64,000 nucleotides of DNA from an uncultured Acidobacteriaceae bacterium. Its GTDB lineage: Bacteria > Acidobacteriota > Terriglobia > Terriglobales > Acidobacteriaceae. The position numbers and the translations under genes are program-made. This document shows positions 1 through 8,210 of the stretch, in pieces (positions within the stretch are counted from its first letter, which is position 1; each line of letters starts with the position of its first letter). The stretch covers positions 128,517 through 192,516 of the forward strand of contig CALFMO010000050.1 of NCBI GenBank assembly GCA_937879855.1, in the 5' to 3' direction. The notes beneath the pieces were generated by a model. That model had not been told where the DNA came from. It saw only the letters and a list, made by a program, of their open reading frames with translations, and did no database searches.

Positions 1-1
1 A

Positions 2-658
2 GATTTTCCCGCTCGCATTGCCGAGGCCACCGGATCGCCCGTGACCGTCTATTCGCGCTACGGCTGCGGCAACTCGGACCTTCTTGCCGCGCCGCGCGGC
101 GTTGGCTACATGCACGACGAAGCGCTGCGCGTGCTCCCCGACCTGCTGGCGCAGCTGCAAATCAATGATCCAATCCTCATCGGCCACAGTGACGGTGCGT
201 CGATCGCTCTGATTTATGCCGGGACCCATGACCGCGTGCGCGGCCTGGTGCTTCTGGCTCCGCACGTCTTCGTCGAGGACCTGAGCGTGGCCAGCATCGC
301 CGAAGCGAAGACAAGTTTCGAGACCACCGACTTGCCGGAAAGACTGGCTCGCCATCACCGCGACGCCGCGCGCACGTTCTGGGGATGGAATAACATTTGG
401 CTCCATCCTGACTTCAGGCGCTGGAATATTGAAGAATTTCTGCCGCGCATTACTTGCCCGATTCTCGCCGTCCAGGGACTGGACGATCAATACGGCACCA
501 TGGCGCAAGTGCAGGCGCTTTCCCGGCAGGCGCGCGGACCGGTAGAAATCCTTCCTCTGGAGGAATGCCGGCATTCCCCGCAACGCGATCAGGCAGACGC
601 GACGCTGGCCGCGATTGCAAAATTCGTGAAACGAATCGAGGAACAAATCGGAACGTGA
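2..658 (+). CDS. Alpha/beta hydrolase, 5' end missing
   Basis: The reading frame is open from base 2, so the start lies before the window; the GTG at 41 is internal. The 218 visible residues have an alpha/beta-hydrolase fold pattern: the nucleophile elbow G-H-S-D-G followed by small residues, an aspartate in a VQGLDDQYG strand-loop, and a late histidine in ECRHSPQRD. Together these give a plausible Ser-Asp-His triad. The protein resembles small soluble hydrolases of the lysophospholipase or haloperoxidase kind; the substrate cannot be read from sequence. The next gene follows after 53 bases on the same strand. Confidence 0.85.
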   Translation, partial: DFPARIAEATGSPVTVYSRYGCGNSDLLAAPRGVGYMHDEALRVLPDLLAQLQINDPILIGHSDGASIALIYAGTHDRVRGLVLLAPHVFVEDLSVASIAEAKTSFETTDLPERLARHHRDAARTFWGWNNIWLHPDFRRWNIEEFLPRITCPILAVQGLDDQYGTMAQVQALSRQARGPVEILPLEECRHSPQRDQADATLAAIAKFVKRIEEQIGT

Positions 659-711
659 TGGAGTCTGAGTATTCTGGGAGTCCGCGTTTCTAATCTCATT
701 CGGAGGTCCGC

Positions 712-1464
712 ATGGCATCGCGCTTGGCAGCGTCGTGTGTGTTCTTGATTTGCGTTATGTCGTTCGCGGCTGGTCAGGCCGTGCCTCAACGCGTTCGCGT
801 CTCGGAAAGCATCGGACAAGCTTTCATCGTCAAGAAGGTCGATCCCGTTTATCCTCCGCTGGCGCGGCAGGCTCGTATTCAAGGCAGCGTCATCCTGCAG
901 GTGCGCATCAACAAATCCGGAGATGTCGAGAGTGTGCAGTTGTTCAGTGGACATCCGATGCTGGCGCCAGCCGCCATCGATGCCGTGAAGCAATGGAAGT
1001 ACAAGCCTTATTTACTAAACGGCGAACCAGTCGAGGTGGAAACTCGAGTGACGGTGAACTTCACTCTCGCGGGGGAGCGCCCGCCAGAAGGAGTCGTAGG
1101 TGATGCGCCCGGAGGAATTCCGCCCGATGCGCCGGGTGGGGTTATGTCTAGCAGCCCCGTGCGCCCTGGAGTGGTGCGCGTATCGCAAGGTGTGATGGAG
1201 GGTCTTGTGGTCGCCAAGGTGCCTCCTGAATATCCAGCGGATGCCAAGGCACAAAAAGTTCAGGGCGTGGTCGTGCTAAGGGTCATCATTGACAGGGAGG
1301 GGAATGTTTCCGAAATTCAATTGATCAGCGGACAGCCCCTACTCGCGACGGCCGCGCTCGACGCGGTCAAGCAATGGAAGTATCGGCCATACCTGTTGAA
1401 CGGCTCGCCGGTTGAAGTAGAAACCCAAATTCAGGTGAACTTTACTCTGCGTCAGGGGTCATGA
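712..1464 (+). CDS. Secreted protein with two TonB C-terminal domains
   Basis: 250 residues. A signal peptide (about residues 1-22) is followed by two copies of the TonB C-terminal fold (about 35-118 and 160-248). Both carry the same block QWKY-x-PYLLNG-x-PVEVET, so the second looks like an internal duplication. A linker rich in Pro and Gly (about 122-155) joins them. Unlike true TonB there is no N-terminal membrane anchor with a long proline spacer, so coupling to ExbB/ExbD is doubtful and a periplasmic binding or scaffold role is more likely (inference). The ATG at 712 has a good Shine-Dalgarno, CGGAGG. Confidence 0.85.
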   Translation: MASRLAASCVFLICVMSFAAGQAVPQRVRVSESIGQAFIVKKVDPVYPPLARQARIQGSVILQVRINKSGDVESVQLFSGHPMLAPAAIDAVKQWKYKPYLLNGEPVEVETRVTVNFTLAGERPPEGVVGDAPGGIPPDAPGGVMSSSPVRPGVVRVSQGVMEGLVVAKVPPEYPADAKAQKVQGVVVLRVIIDREGNVSEIQLISGQPLLATAALDAVKQWKYRPYLLNGSPVEVETQIQVNFTLRQGS

Positions 1465-1542
1465 CTTCCCAGTGGCGTGCCGTGCCAATGGCGGCAGCGC
1501 CCCTTCCGCGGCTCAGGGCAGTCGCGCTTGTTAGCCGTGATC

Positions 1543-2103
1543 CTACTTGGTCATGGTGCGAGGAGCCGTCGGTATTGGCGTCGGTGCCGGCGGCGCGGTC
1601 GTCGCCGTCAAAATATTTTTCGCCGACGGTGGAAGCTTGTCGGCATTGGCGCAGAGCAGGCTGACTTGCCACATCTGCGTGGGCGAGAGCTGTTTTTCGA
1701 ATCCCGGCATGCCCGTCATGCGAATGCCGCCCGTAACTTTCCAATACGTTTCTTGGGGAGTGTCGTCGGTGACACCTTTGCCCTCCATGAGCTTGGGCGG
1801 TTTGGGGAACATCCCCAAGGAGATTGCGGTCGGCGGCTGGCTGGGCAGGCCGTGGCAGACGGCGCAATTGTCTTTGTATACTTGCGCCCCCGCTGCAAAC
1901 GCGGCCTCATCGGCGGGGATCGGCGACGGCTTCGGCATCTCCTTACGCAGGCGCGCATGCAGCGCCAGTCCCGCCAGCATCTTTTCAAACGGCATTGGCG
2001 CGGACGCCGTTGCTACCGGCGCAGCTCCCGTGGAGAAATACATATAAACGCCCACCGGAATGACGATCAAGCCCACGATCAGACCCACTAGAAACTTGCC
2101 CAT
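1543..2103 (-). CDS. Membrane-anchored monohaem cytochrome c
   Basis: 186 residues. The N-terminal hydrophobic segment (about residues 4-22) is probably an uncleaved anchor or signal. One haem-binding motif C80-A-V-C83-H84 is present, and Met132 in TGMPGF is the likely axial ligand, the pattern of class I cytochrome c. The C-terminal tail is rich in Pro, Ala and Thr. It probably carries electrons at the periplasmic face; no oxidase genes are adjacent, so the partner is unknown. The gene converges on the TonB-domain gene. Confidence 0.85.
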   Translation of the reverse strand: MGKFLVGLIVGLIVIPVGVYMYFSTGAAPVATASAPMPFEKMLAGLALHARLRKEMPKPSPIPADEAAFAAGAQVYKDNCAVCHGLPSQPPTAISLGMFPKPPKLMEGKGVTDDTPQETYWKVTGGIRMTGMPGFEKQLSPTQMWQVSLLCANADKLPPSAKNILTATTAPPAPTPIPTAPRTMTK

Positions 2104-2307
2104 TCAGGAATCTCCTGTAGAGAATTTGTAAACCTTGAATACTAACAAAGCCGCGGAGGTTGCCCCTAAAGTCGTACAGTAAAAATCCGATGGTCGCAGT
2201 TAACCCCCATTAGTAGTTTTGAAGTTTTGCGGACCGGCGGTTCTGCGGGGGCTTACGAGTCACATCTGCGATGGTGAGGCGTAGTCAAGCCGCATCCGGG
2301 AGCGATC

Positions 2308-3621
2308 ATGACAGGATGGTTGCGGTCGTCGATTTGCGGATTGGCGTTTCTACTGGCGATAACCTTCAGCCCCGCCAGCGCTGCGGCGTATTCGGTTTTA
2401 ACGCACGAAGAGTTGATCGACCTGGCCTGGAACAGTTCCATACGTCCGCTGCTGCTCGCCCGTTTCCCTGGTGCCACCGACGCTCAACTCGTCGAGGCGC
2501 ATGCCTATGCCTACGGTGGTTGCGCCATCCAGGACATGGGCTACTACCCGTTCGGCAAACGCATCTTCAGCGACTTGACGCATTACGTGCGCTCGGGCGA
2601 TTTCGTCGCCTGGCTCTTTCGCAACGCGCGCACCATCAATGAATACGCGTTTGCCATTGGAGCTTTGTCGCACTACCTCGGCGACTCGATCGGTCACTTG
2701 GAGGCGATCAATCCCGCAACCGGTCTCGCATTCCCAAAATTAAGCCGCCGGTTCGGACCCGAAGTCACCTACGACGAGAGCCCGCACGGTCACATTCGAA
2801 CGGAATTTGCCTTCGACGTTGAGGAACTGAAGGAACGGGCGTTCGCGCCGCCTGCATACCTGAGTCAGATTGGCTTGCAAACGCCCCGGAAGTTCCTGGC
2901 ACAAGCCTTCATCGATACCTACGGGTTCGATGTTCTTGAAGTGCTGGGCCGAACCCGCCCTGCTCTGCGCAGCTATCGGACTTCCGTTCGGAGCTTTATT
3001 CCATCGTTTGCCGAAGCGGAGGTGGTGCTGCACGGACATCAATTTCCTCCTCCTCCGGACGATGACGCGTATCGCATTTTCGCCGAGCGCGTGGCTCGTA
3101 CCAACTATGATCGCCGATGGAAGCACACCTACCGCGGGCCCGGGTTCAAATCGCATCTGCTGGCGATTGTGGTTTTCATTGTTCCGAAAATTGGTGCGGC
3201 TGCGGATTTGGCCATTAAGATTCCCAATCACGATACCCAGGAGTTGTATCTGCAAAGCGTGAACCATGCCGTAGAGGCATTTGATGCGGCGTTGAAAAAA
3301 TTAGGCTCCGAGCCGAAAACCCTGATTGCTCTCCCGAACATCGATCTCGACACCGGACATCACGTGAAGCGCGGGGAATATCGCCGCACCGATCAAACCT
3401 ATGCCAGGCTCCTCGAACGCCTAACGTCGGTGCAGGGGAGAACCATCCCCATCGACGTTCAACAGAATATCCTTACCTTCTACGCCATATCGAAAACGGC
3501 GCTCGACCCCACTCCCCGAGTGAGGGCACAGCTGGAAGTGTTGAAGGGCATGAAGACCGCGGATGGACTCAGGCCAGCGCCCGAGCCCGAAACCGAACCG
3601 ACGCCCGCGCCCAAGAACTGA
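2308..3621 (+). CDS. Zinc-dependent phospholipase C-like secreted protein
   Basis: 437 residues with a signal peptide ending near SPASA (residue 25). The mature part begins with the pattern of the zinc-dependent phospholipase C / S1-P1 nuclease fold: an early H in LTHEELIDLAW, then an alpha-helical core with H-Y-L-G-D-S-I-G-H. These histidines and aspartate match the metal-binding HxxxD/H pattern of the family. The tail is Pro/Glu-rich (PEPETEPTPAPKN). Hydrolysis of phospholipids or another phosphodiester is inferred from the family; the substrate is unproven. Confidence 0.7.
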   Translation: MTGWLRSSICGLAFLLAITFSPASAAAYSVLTHEELIDLAWNSSIRPLLLARFPGATDAQLVEAHAYAYGGCAIQDMGYYPFGKRIFSDLTHYVRSGDFVAWLFRNARTINEYAFAIGALSHYLGDSIGHLEAINPATGLAFPKLSRRFGPEVTYDESPHGHIRTEFAFDVEELKERAFAPPAYLSQIGLQTPRKFLAQAFIDTYGFDVLEVLGRTRPALRSYRTSVRSFIPSFAEAEVVLHGHQFPPPPDDDAYRIFAERVARTNYDRRWKHTYRGPGFKSHLLAIVVFIVPKIGAAADLAIKIPNHDTQELYLQSVNHAVEAFDAALKKLGSEPKTLIALPNIDLDTGHHVKRGEYRRTDQTYARLLERLTSVQGRTIPIDVQQNILTFYAISKTALDPTPRVRAQLEVLKGMKTADGLRPAPEPETEPTPAPKN

Positions 3622-3652
3622 TCGCCCGCGCGATGCTACACTCAGCATCGCC

Positions 3653-4891
3653 ATGCTGACTCACCTGGAGTGCACTCGCTGCGGCGAACACTATCCCGTC
3701 GACCGCCCGCAAACTGTGTGTCCCAAAGACGCCGGCATTCTTTACGCCCGCTACGATCTGCCGACGATCAAGCGCGCGTTTTCTTCCGCGCGCCTGGCTG
3801 GACGAGCGCCCACCATGTGGCGCTACGACGCGGTTCTGCCCGATGTCAATCCCGTATCGCTGGGCGAAGGCTTTACGCCCATGTTGCCGAGCCGCGAATA
3901 TCCTAACGTCTACATCAAAGACGAGGGCCTGAACCCAACCGGCTCATTCAAAGCGCGGGGGCTGTCTGCGTGCGTGACCATGGCTCGCCACTACGGCCTG
4001 AAAAAACTTGCGATTCCCTCCGCTGGAAACGCCGCCGGGGCGCTCGCCGCCTACAGCGCCGCTGCCGGCGTGGAGGCGCACATCTTTATGCCGAAAGATG
4101 TGCCCATGGCCAACCGCATTGAGTGCGACTACTACGGCGCACACGTTAATCTGGTGGACGGCCTGATCAGCGACTGCGCTCAAAGAGTCGCTGAGCTGAA
4201 AAAAGAAAGCTCGTGGCAAAAAGACGGATGGTTTGACGTGAGCACCACCAAAGAGCCCTATCGCGTCGAAGGCAAGAAGACCATGGGATACGAAGTCGCC
4301 GAGCAACTGGGCTGGAGAATTCCGCAGGGCATCATTTATCCCACGGGTGGCGGAGTTGGTCTGCTCGGCATGTGGAAGGCCTTCGAAGAAATGGAAACGC
4401 TGGGCTGGATCGGCTCTGAGCGCCCGAAAATGATCACGGTGCAAGCCGCGGGTTGCGCCCCCATCGTGAAAGCGTGGGATGAACACAAGCCGTCCGCGGA
4501 AATGTGGCCAAACGCTGCAACCTTGGCGGCCGGTCTGCGCGTTCCAAAACCATACGGCGATTATCTGATCCTCGATATTTTGAAAAAAAGCAAGGGCGCA
4601 GCCATCAGTGCGACCGATGAAGAAATTGTCGAAGCCACTCGCCACTGGGCAAAAGTTGAGGGCATCTTCGCCGCACCAGAGGGCGCGGCGTGCCTGGTCG
4701 CATATCGCAAACTCCGCGCGAATGGGTTTTTCAGACCCGAGGACACGGTAGTGCTTTTCAACACCGGCAGCGGTCTGAAATATCAAGATGTGCTAGACGC
4801 GAGTGTGGCGCGGGCGCCCTCGCCCGCGAAACCGGCACACGCAGTGAAGCCAGCAGCACGCCAAATCGGCGGAATAATCGGCCCATACTGA
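3653..4891 (+). CDS. thrC: Threonine synthase
   Basis: 412 residues. It converts O-phosphohomoserine to threonine with PLP, the last step of threonine synthesis. An N-terminal zinc ribbon (C7-x2-C10 and C23) is followed by the PLP fold; Lys100 in NPTGSFKARG is the Schiff-base lysine, and PTGGGVGL near residue 238 is the phosphate-binding loop. The ATG at 3653 is preferred over an upstream in-frame start because the zinc ribbon begins directly after it. The last ~30 residues (from about ASVARAPSPAK) extend beyond the usual end and are encoded by a GC palindrome (GCGGGCGCCCTCGCCCGC), suggesting that a repeat altered the C-terminus. Confidence 0.93.
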   Translation: MLTHLECTRCGEHYPVDRPQTVCPKDAGILYARYDLPTIKRAFSSARLAGRAPTMWRYDAVLPDVNPVSLGEGFTPMLPSREYPNVYIKDEGLNPTGSFKARGLSACVTMARHYGLKKLAIPSAGNAAGALAAYSAAAGVEAHIFMPKDVPMANRIECDYYGAHVNLVDGLISDCAQRVAELKKESSWQKDGWFDVSTTKEPYRVEGKKTMGYEVAEQLGWRIPQGIIYPTGGGVGLLGMWKAFEEMETLGWIGSERPKMITVQAAGCAPIVKAWDEHKPSAEMWPNAATLAAGLRVPKPYGDYLILDILKKSKGAAISATDEEIVEATRHWAKVEGIFAAPEGAACLVAYRKLRANGFFRPEDTVVLFNTGSGLKYQDVLDASVARAPSPAKPAHAVKPAARQIGGIIGPY

Positions 4892-4911
4892 ACTCGAGTA
4901 GTTCGCGGTCC

Positions 4912-4942
4912 TCTGTGTCCTCCGTGCCCTCTGTGGTTAAAT
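4912..4942 (+). repeat. Short dispersed CTCTGTG-type intergenic repeat
   Basis: The spacer between thrC and the AlaX-like gene holds a run built from CCTCTGTG, TCCTCCGTG and CCCTCTGTGGTTA. A near match lies at 42095-42126, also just outside a stop codon (plsC/lpxD spacer). The function is unknown. Confidence 0.5.
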
Positions 4943-4954
4943 AGTTTTCTACCC

Positions 4955-6172
4955 ATGACCACGCGTCTCTACTACAACGATTCTTTCCTCTACGATTTCG
5001 ATGCCGAAGTCCGCGAAGTCCTCGAGACGCCGCGTCCGGGGCTGGTTCTGGACCGCACCGCGTTTTATCCCACAAGCGGCGGCCAAATCTTCGACACGGG
5101 CTGGATCAGTTCCGACGCGAGCAAACTTCGCGTGACGGAGGTCGCCGATGCCGAAGACGGCAGAGTGGTCCACTATCTGGAAGCGCCGGTTGGAGACCTA
5201 AAGCCAGGAACGCGCGTGCATGGTCAGATCGATGCTGTCCGCCGTCGCGACCACATGCAGCAGCACTCCGGCCAGCACGTGCTCTCCGCCGCTTTCATCC
5301 GCCTGTTCAACATAAAGACGGTTTCGTTTCACATGGCCGACGATTACTGTTCCATCGATCTCGACACGCCCACGCTGACGAAGGAGCAAGTTGAATCGGC
5401 CGAGCGCCTGGCCAACGAAATCATTCTCGAGAACCGTCCGGTTGATATCCGCTTCGTGACTCGCGCCGAAGCCGAGAAGCTTGGCCTGCGCAAACTGCCG
5501 CCCGCCGAGCGCGACGAGCTGCGCATCATCGACATTCGCGATTTCGACCTGACGGCTTGCGGTGGTACCCACGTCTCGCAAACCGGGCAGATTGCCAGCG
5601 TCCTGCTGCGCAAGACCGAGAAAGTACGCCAGGGATGGCGGGTGGAATTCGTCGCCGGACTACGGGCAGTGGCGACAGCGCGACGCGACTTCACCACGCT
5701 CACCGAGACCGCCGCGCTTTTTTCCGCTCACATTTACGACGTCCCGCAGCAGGCTCGCAAGTCACTCGATGAAACCAGATCGCTGCGCAAGCAATACGAG
5801 CAATCACAAGAAGAGTTGGCTGCAACCTACGCCTCGGTACTGCTCGCAAGCGCCCGGGAAAGCCAAGGCCGAAGAATCGTCGTCCGCACGCTCTCGGACC
5901 GCGATCTGAACTTCTTGAAAATGCTTGCGCAGAAAGTGACTCGGCTTGCGCCTAACGTGGTTGCGCTGCTGGCGACGACTTCGCCGCAGCCGGCGCTGGT
6001 CTTCGCGCAATCGCCAGGCCAGTCGCTCGACATGGGCGTACTCATGAAAGAGCTCATGGCAAAGATCGGCGGCCGGGGCGGCGGCAGCAAGGATATGGCG
6101 CAGGGCGGCGTTCCGAAAGCGGAAGGGATCGAGACTACGCTGCAAGGCGTGGCGGCGACGCTCGCGGCTTGA
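4955..6172 (+). CDS. AlaX-type alanyl-tRNA editing protein with DHHA1 domain
   Basis: 405 residues. It resembles the editing half of alanyl-tRNA synthetase. The zinc-binding editing site is H104-x3-H108 (QHSGQH) plus C202-x3-H206 in ACGGTHV. A coiled region (about 265-290) and a DHHA1 domain follow, ending in a glycine-rich GGRGGGSKDMAQGG motif. No aminoacylation domain is present, so this is a free-standing long-form AlaX that deacylates Ser- or Gly-tRNA(Ala). The start follows thrC by 63 bases. Confidence 0.88.
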   Translation: MTTRLYYNDSFLYDFDAEVREVLETPRPGLVLDRTAFYPTSGGQIFDTGWISSDASKLRVTEVADAEDGRVVHYLEAPVGDLKPGTRVHGQIDAVRRRDHMQQHSGQHVLSAAFIRLFNIKTVSFHMADDYCSIDLDTPTLTKEQVESAERLANEIILENRPVDIRFVTRAEAEKLGLRKLPPAERDELRIIDIRDFDLTACGGTHVSQTGQIASVLLRKTEKVRQGWRVEFVAGLRAVATARRDFTTLTETAALFSAHIYDVPQQARKSLDETRSLRKQYEQSQEELAATYASVLLASARESQGRRIVVRTLSDRDLNFLKMLAQKVTRLAPNVVALLATTSPQPALVFAQSPGQSLDMGVLMKELMAKIGGRGGGSKDMAQGGVPKAEGIETTLQGVAATLAA

Positions 6173-6202
6173 GTGTTTCGCACCGCGAGCTTTCGCTCGA
6201 CT

Positions 6203-6226
6203 GACAGCCGAGGCGGCTATCACTAC
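6203..6226 (-). repeat. GTAG-footed REP palindrome
   Basis: Read on the minus strand it starts GTAGTGATAGCC and closes with GGCTGTC, a stem of about 8 bp with a GCCTC loop. It is the same family as 8067-8090, 8183-8206, 11555-11578 and 45903-45927. It lies between two convergent genes. Confidence 0.7.
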
Positions 6227-6244
6227 ATGGAATTACTACATGGA

Positions 6245-6487
6245 CTATGCCGGTTGTTGCCGGCGGGACCGTTCCCACCAGACTTTGGGATCTTCGGGAC
6301 GATTCAGCATGTTCGACAATTCCTGCTTGATCTCGCGCAGGCGGTTGGTGCGCAGCTCGAGAGCAGTTTGATCGACCGGATTGTGGCCGGCCTTTTCCGC
6401 GAGACGGGCGTTCAGGCTACGTAGGTCGGCGATTTCCTGACGAAGGCTGCTGAGGTGTTCCGTAATATAGGGCATCTCTTTCATCAT
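6245..6487 (-). CDS. Small coiled-coil protein of unknown function
   Basis: 80 residues with no recognised family. Two heptad-like helices (LSSLRQEIADLRSLNARLAEK and LELRTNRLREIKQELSNML) suggest a short antiparallel coiled coil; the tail has a VWWERSRRQQ segment. There is no signal peptide or membrane segment, so it is presumably cytoplasmic. The gene lies alone between a REP and the FAD oxidoreductase. MMKEM offers two adjacent start codons. Confidence 0.6.
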   Translation of the reverse strand: MMKEMPYITEHLSSLRQEIADLRSLNARLAEKAGHNPVDQTALELRTNRLREIKQELSNMLNRPEDPKVWWERSRRQQPA

Positions 6488-6660
6488 ACGCTCTATTTCT
6501 GCTAGTGCGGTTGAATTCCGCTTCCAACCTCAAGATTAGCGCAGTACGAAAGGTCAATAAGCGTCCAACTGCGTGGACACTGGGCAAATGGCCCGAATTC
6601 CGCAAGAAACGCCATCGCTCCCGGAAGTGTGGGATGATTCTTTTTGAGGGATGATTTGCG

Positions 6661-8070
6661 ATGAGCGGCAAGGCGTGCGTCATCGGTGCGGGACCGAACG
6701 GGCTTGCGGCTGCCATAGTCCTGGCTCAAGCGGGGCTCCGGGTGGACGTGCTCGAGGCGGAGCCGACGGCTGGCGGAGCAGTGCGCACGCTGGAGTTAAC
6801 GCTGCCTGGATTTCGGCACGACTTCGGATCGGCAGTCTACCCTTTGGGGGCAGGATCGCCATTTTTTTCCTCATTGCCTCTCAGCAATCACGGCCTGCAA
6901 TGGATTCATTCTCCCGCAGCCTTGGCCCATCCCCTGGATGACGGCACCGCCGTGCTGTTGCAGCGGGACTTGAATGAAACCCGCGACTGGCTCGGACGCG
7001 ACGGAGCGGCGTGGGACAACCTCATGCGACCATTCGTCGAGCGCTGGAACGAATTTGCTCCTGAGGTTCTTCGTCCGGTTTCTTTCTTTCCGCGACATCC
7101 CTGGCTGATGGCGCGGTTCGGAATGGTTGGTCTGCGATCGGCGGAAGCTGTCGCTGGCCGCTTTCATGAGCCGCGTACCCGCGCGTTATTTGCGGGAATG
7201 GCCGCGCACTCCTTCCTCAGCCTGGACGAGCCGCTGAGCGGGGCGTTTGGGATTTTGATGACCGTGCCTGCGCATGCGGTGGGTTGGCCGATTCCTCGCG
7301 GCGGGGCGCAGTCGCTCACCAATGCACTTTGCGCCCATCTTTCGACGTTGGGAGGCAACATTCGCACTTCGTCGCCGGTTGAAGATCTGGCAGCACTGGA
7401 AAACTACGATTTGTTTCTGTGCGACCTGACTCCGCGCCAACTGGTAAAGGTCGGCGGCAAAAAATTGTCTGAGAGTTACAAGCGCCAGTTGAGCCGCTAC
7501 CGCTACGGGGCTGGCGTTTTCAAAGTGGATTACGCCCTCAGTGCAGCGATTCCCTGGAAAGCATCCGAGTGCTTGCGATCGGCGACGGTGCATCTGGGCG
7601 GAACCTTTGAGGAGATTGCCGCGTCGGAAAAAGCAGTGTGCAACGGACAGCACGCCGAGCGGCCGTTTGTGTTGCTGGCCCAGCCGAGTCTGTTTGACGC
7701 TACGCGGGCTCCGGCGGGCAAGCACACGGCTTGGGCATATTGCCATGTGCCGCACGGATCGAACGTCGACATGCTGCCGAAGCTCGAGGGTCAGATTGAG
7801 CGCTTCGCTCCCGGTTTCCGCGAATGCATTCTCGCACGCCGCATCTTTTCTCCTGCGGACTTGGAGAGCATGGACGCGAACCTCGTCGGAGGCGACATTT
7901 CAGGCGGGCTCATGGACCCTCGTCAAATCCTGTTCCGACCGACTCGTCGGCATTACGCGACCTCCTCGAGGGAGATTTACATTTGCTCGTCGTCAACGCC
8001 TCCGGGCGGAGGCGTCCATGGAATGTGCGGTTACCATGCCGCGAAAATGGCCCTGTCGAGGTCGACGTAG
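6661..8070 (+). CDS. FAD-dependent oxidoreductase (phytoene-desaturase-like)
   Basis: 469 residues. The N-terminal dinucleotide-binding motif V-I-G-A-G-P-N-G-L-A-A-A and a following acidic residue in DVLEAEP form an FAD Rossmann fold, as in phytoene desaturase/amine oxidase-type flavoproteins. The C-terminal GGGVHGMCGYHAAKMAL is the second FAD-contact motif. No carotenoid synthesis genes are adjacent, so the substrate is unknown. The stop codon TAG (8068-8070) is part of the GTAG foot of a REP palindrome, so the native C-terminus may have been reset by the repeat. Confidence 0.85.
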   Translation: MSGKACVIGAGPNGLAAAIVLAQAGLRVDVLEAEPTAGGAVRTLELTLPGFRHDFGSAVYPLGAGSPFFSSLPLSNHGLQWIHSPAALAHPLDDGTAVLLQRDLNETRDWLGRDGAAWDNLMRPFVERWNEFAPEVLRPVSFFPRHPWLMARFGMVGLRSAEAVAGRFHEPRTRALFAGMAAHSFLSLDEPLSGAFGILMTVPAHAVGWPIPRGGAQSLTNALCAHLSTLGGNIRTSSPVEDLAALENYDLFLCDLTPRQLVKVGGKKLSESYKRQLSRYRYGAGVFKVDYALSAAIPWKASECLRSATVHLGGTFEEIAASEKAVCNGQHAERPFVLLAQPSLFDATRAPAGKHTAWAYCHVPHGSNVDMLPKLEGQIERFAPGFRECILARRIFSPADLESMDANLVGGDISGGLMDPRQILFRPTRRHYATSSREIYICSSSTPPGGGVHGMCGYHAAKMALSRST

Positions 8071-8090
8071 GGACAGCCGCCTCGGCTGTC
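8067..8090 (+). repeat. GTAG-footed REP palindrome overlapping a stop codon
   Basis: GTAGGGACAGCC-GCCTC-GGCTGTC. The TAG of the GTAG foot is the stop codon of the FAD oxidoreductase gene. Confidence 0.75.
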
Positions 8091-8114
8091 CGGCATGCGG
8101 AAGCATGCCGGTTT
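8091..8114 (+). terminator. Hairpin followed by GTTTTG, terminator-like
   Basis: Directly after the REP, CGGCATGC-GGAA-GCATGCCG forms a perfect 8-bp stem with a 4-base loop, followed by GTTTTGATT. The U-run is short, so it is a weak intrinsic terminator candidate for the FAD oxidoreductase gene. Confidence 0.45.
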
Positions 8115-8182
8115 TGATTGGGAGTGCCTTTGTTTTCTAGCGGACGGTCGATGGCGGCCCTCCTCCACATAAATCAAAGTCT

Positions 8183-8206
8183 GACAGCCGAGCCGGCTGT
8201 CGCTAC
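8183..8206 (-). repeat. GTAG-footed REP palindrome
   Basis: On the minus strand it reads GTAGCGACAGCC-GGCTC-GGCTGTC. It lies just past the stop of the convergent lipase-maturation-factor-like gene and forms an inverted pair with 8067-8090. Confidence 0.72.
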
Positions 8207-8210
8207 GTGA

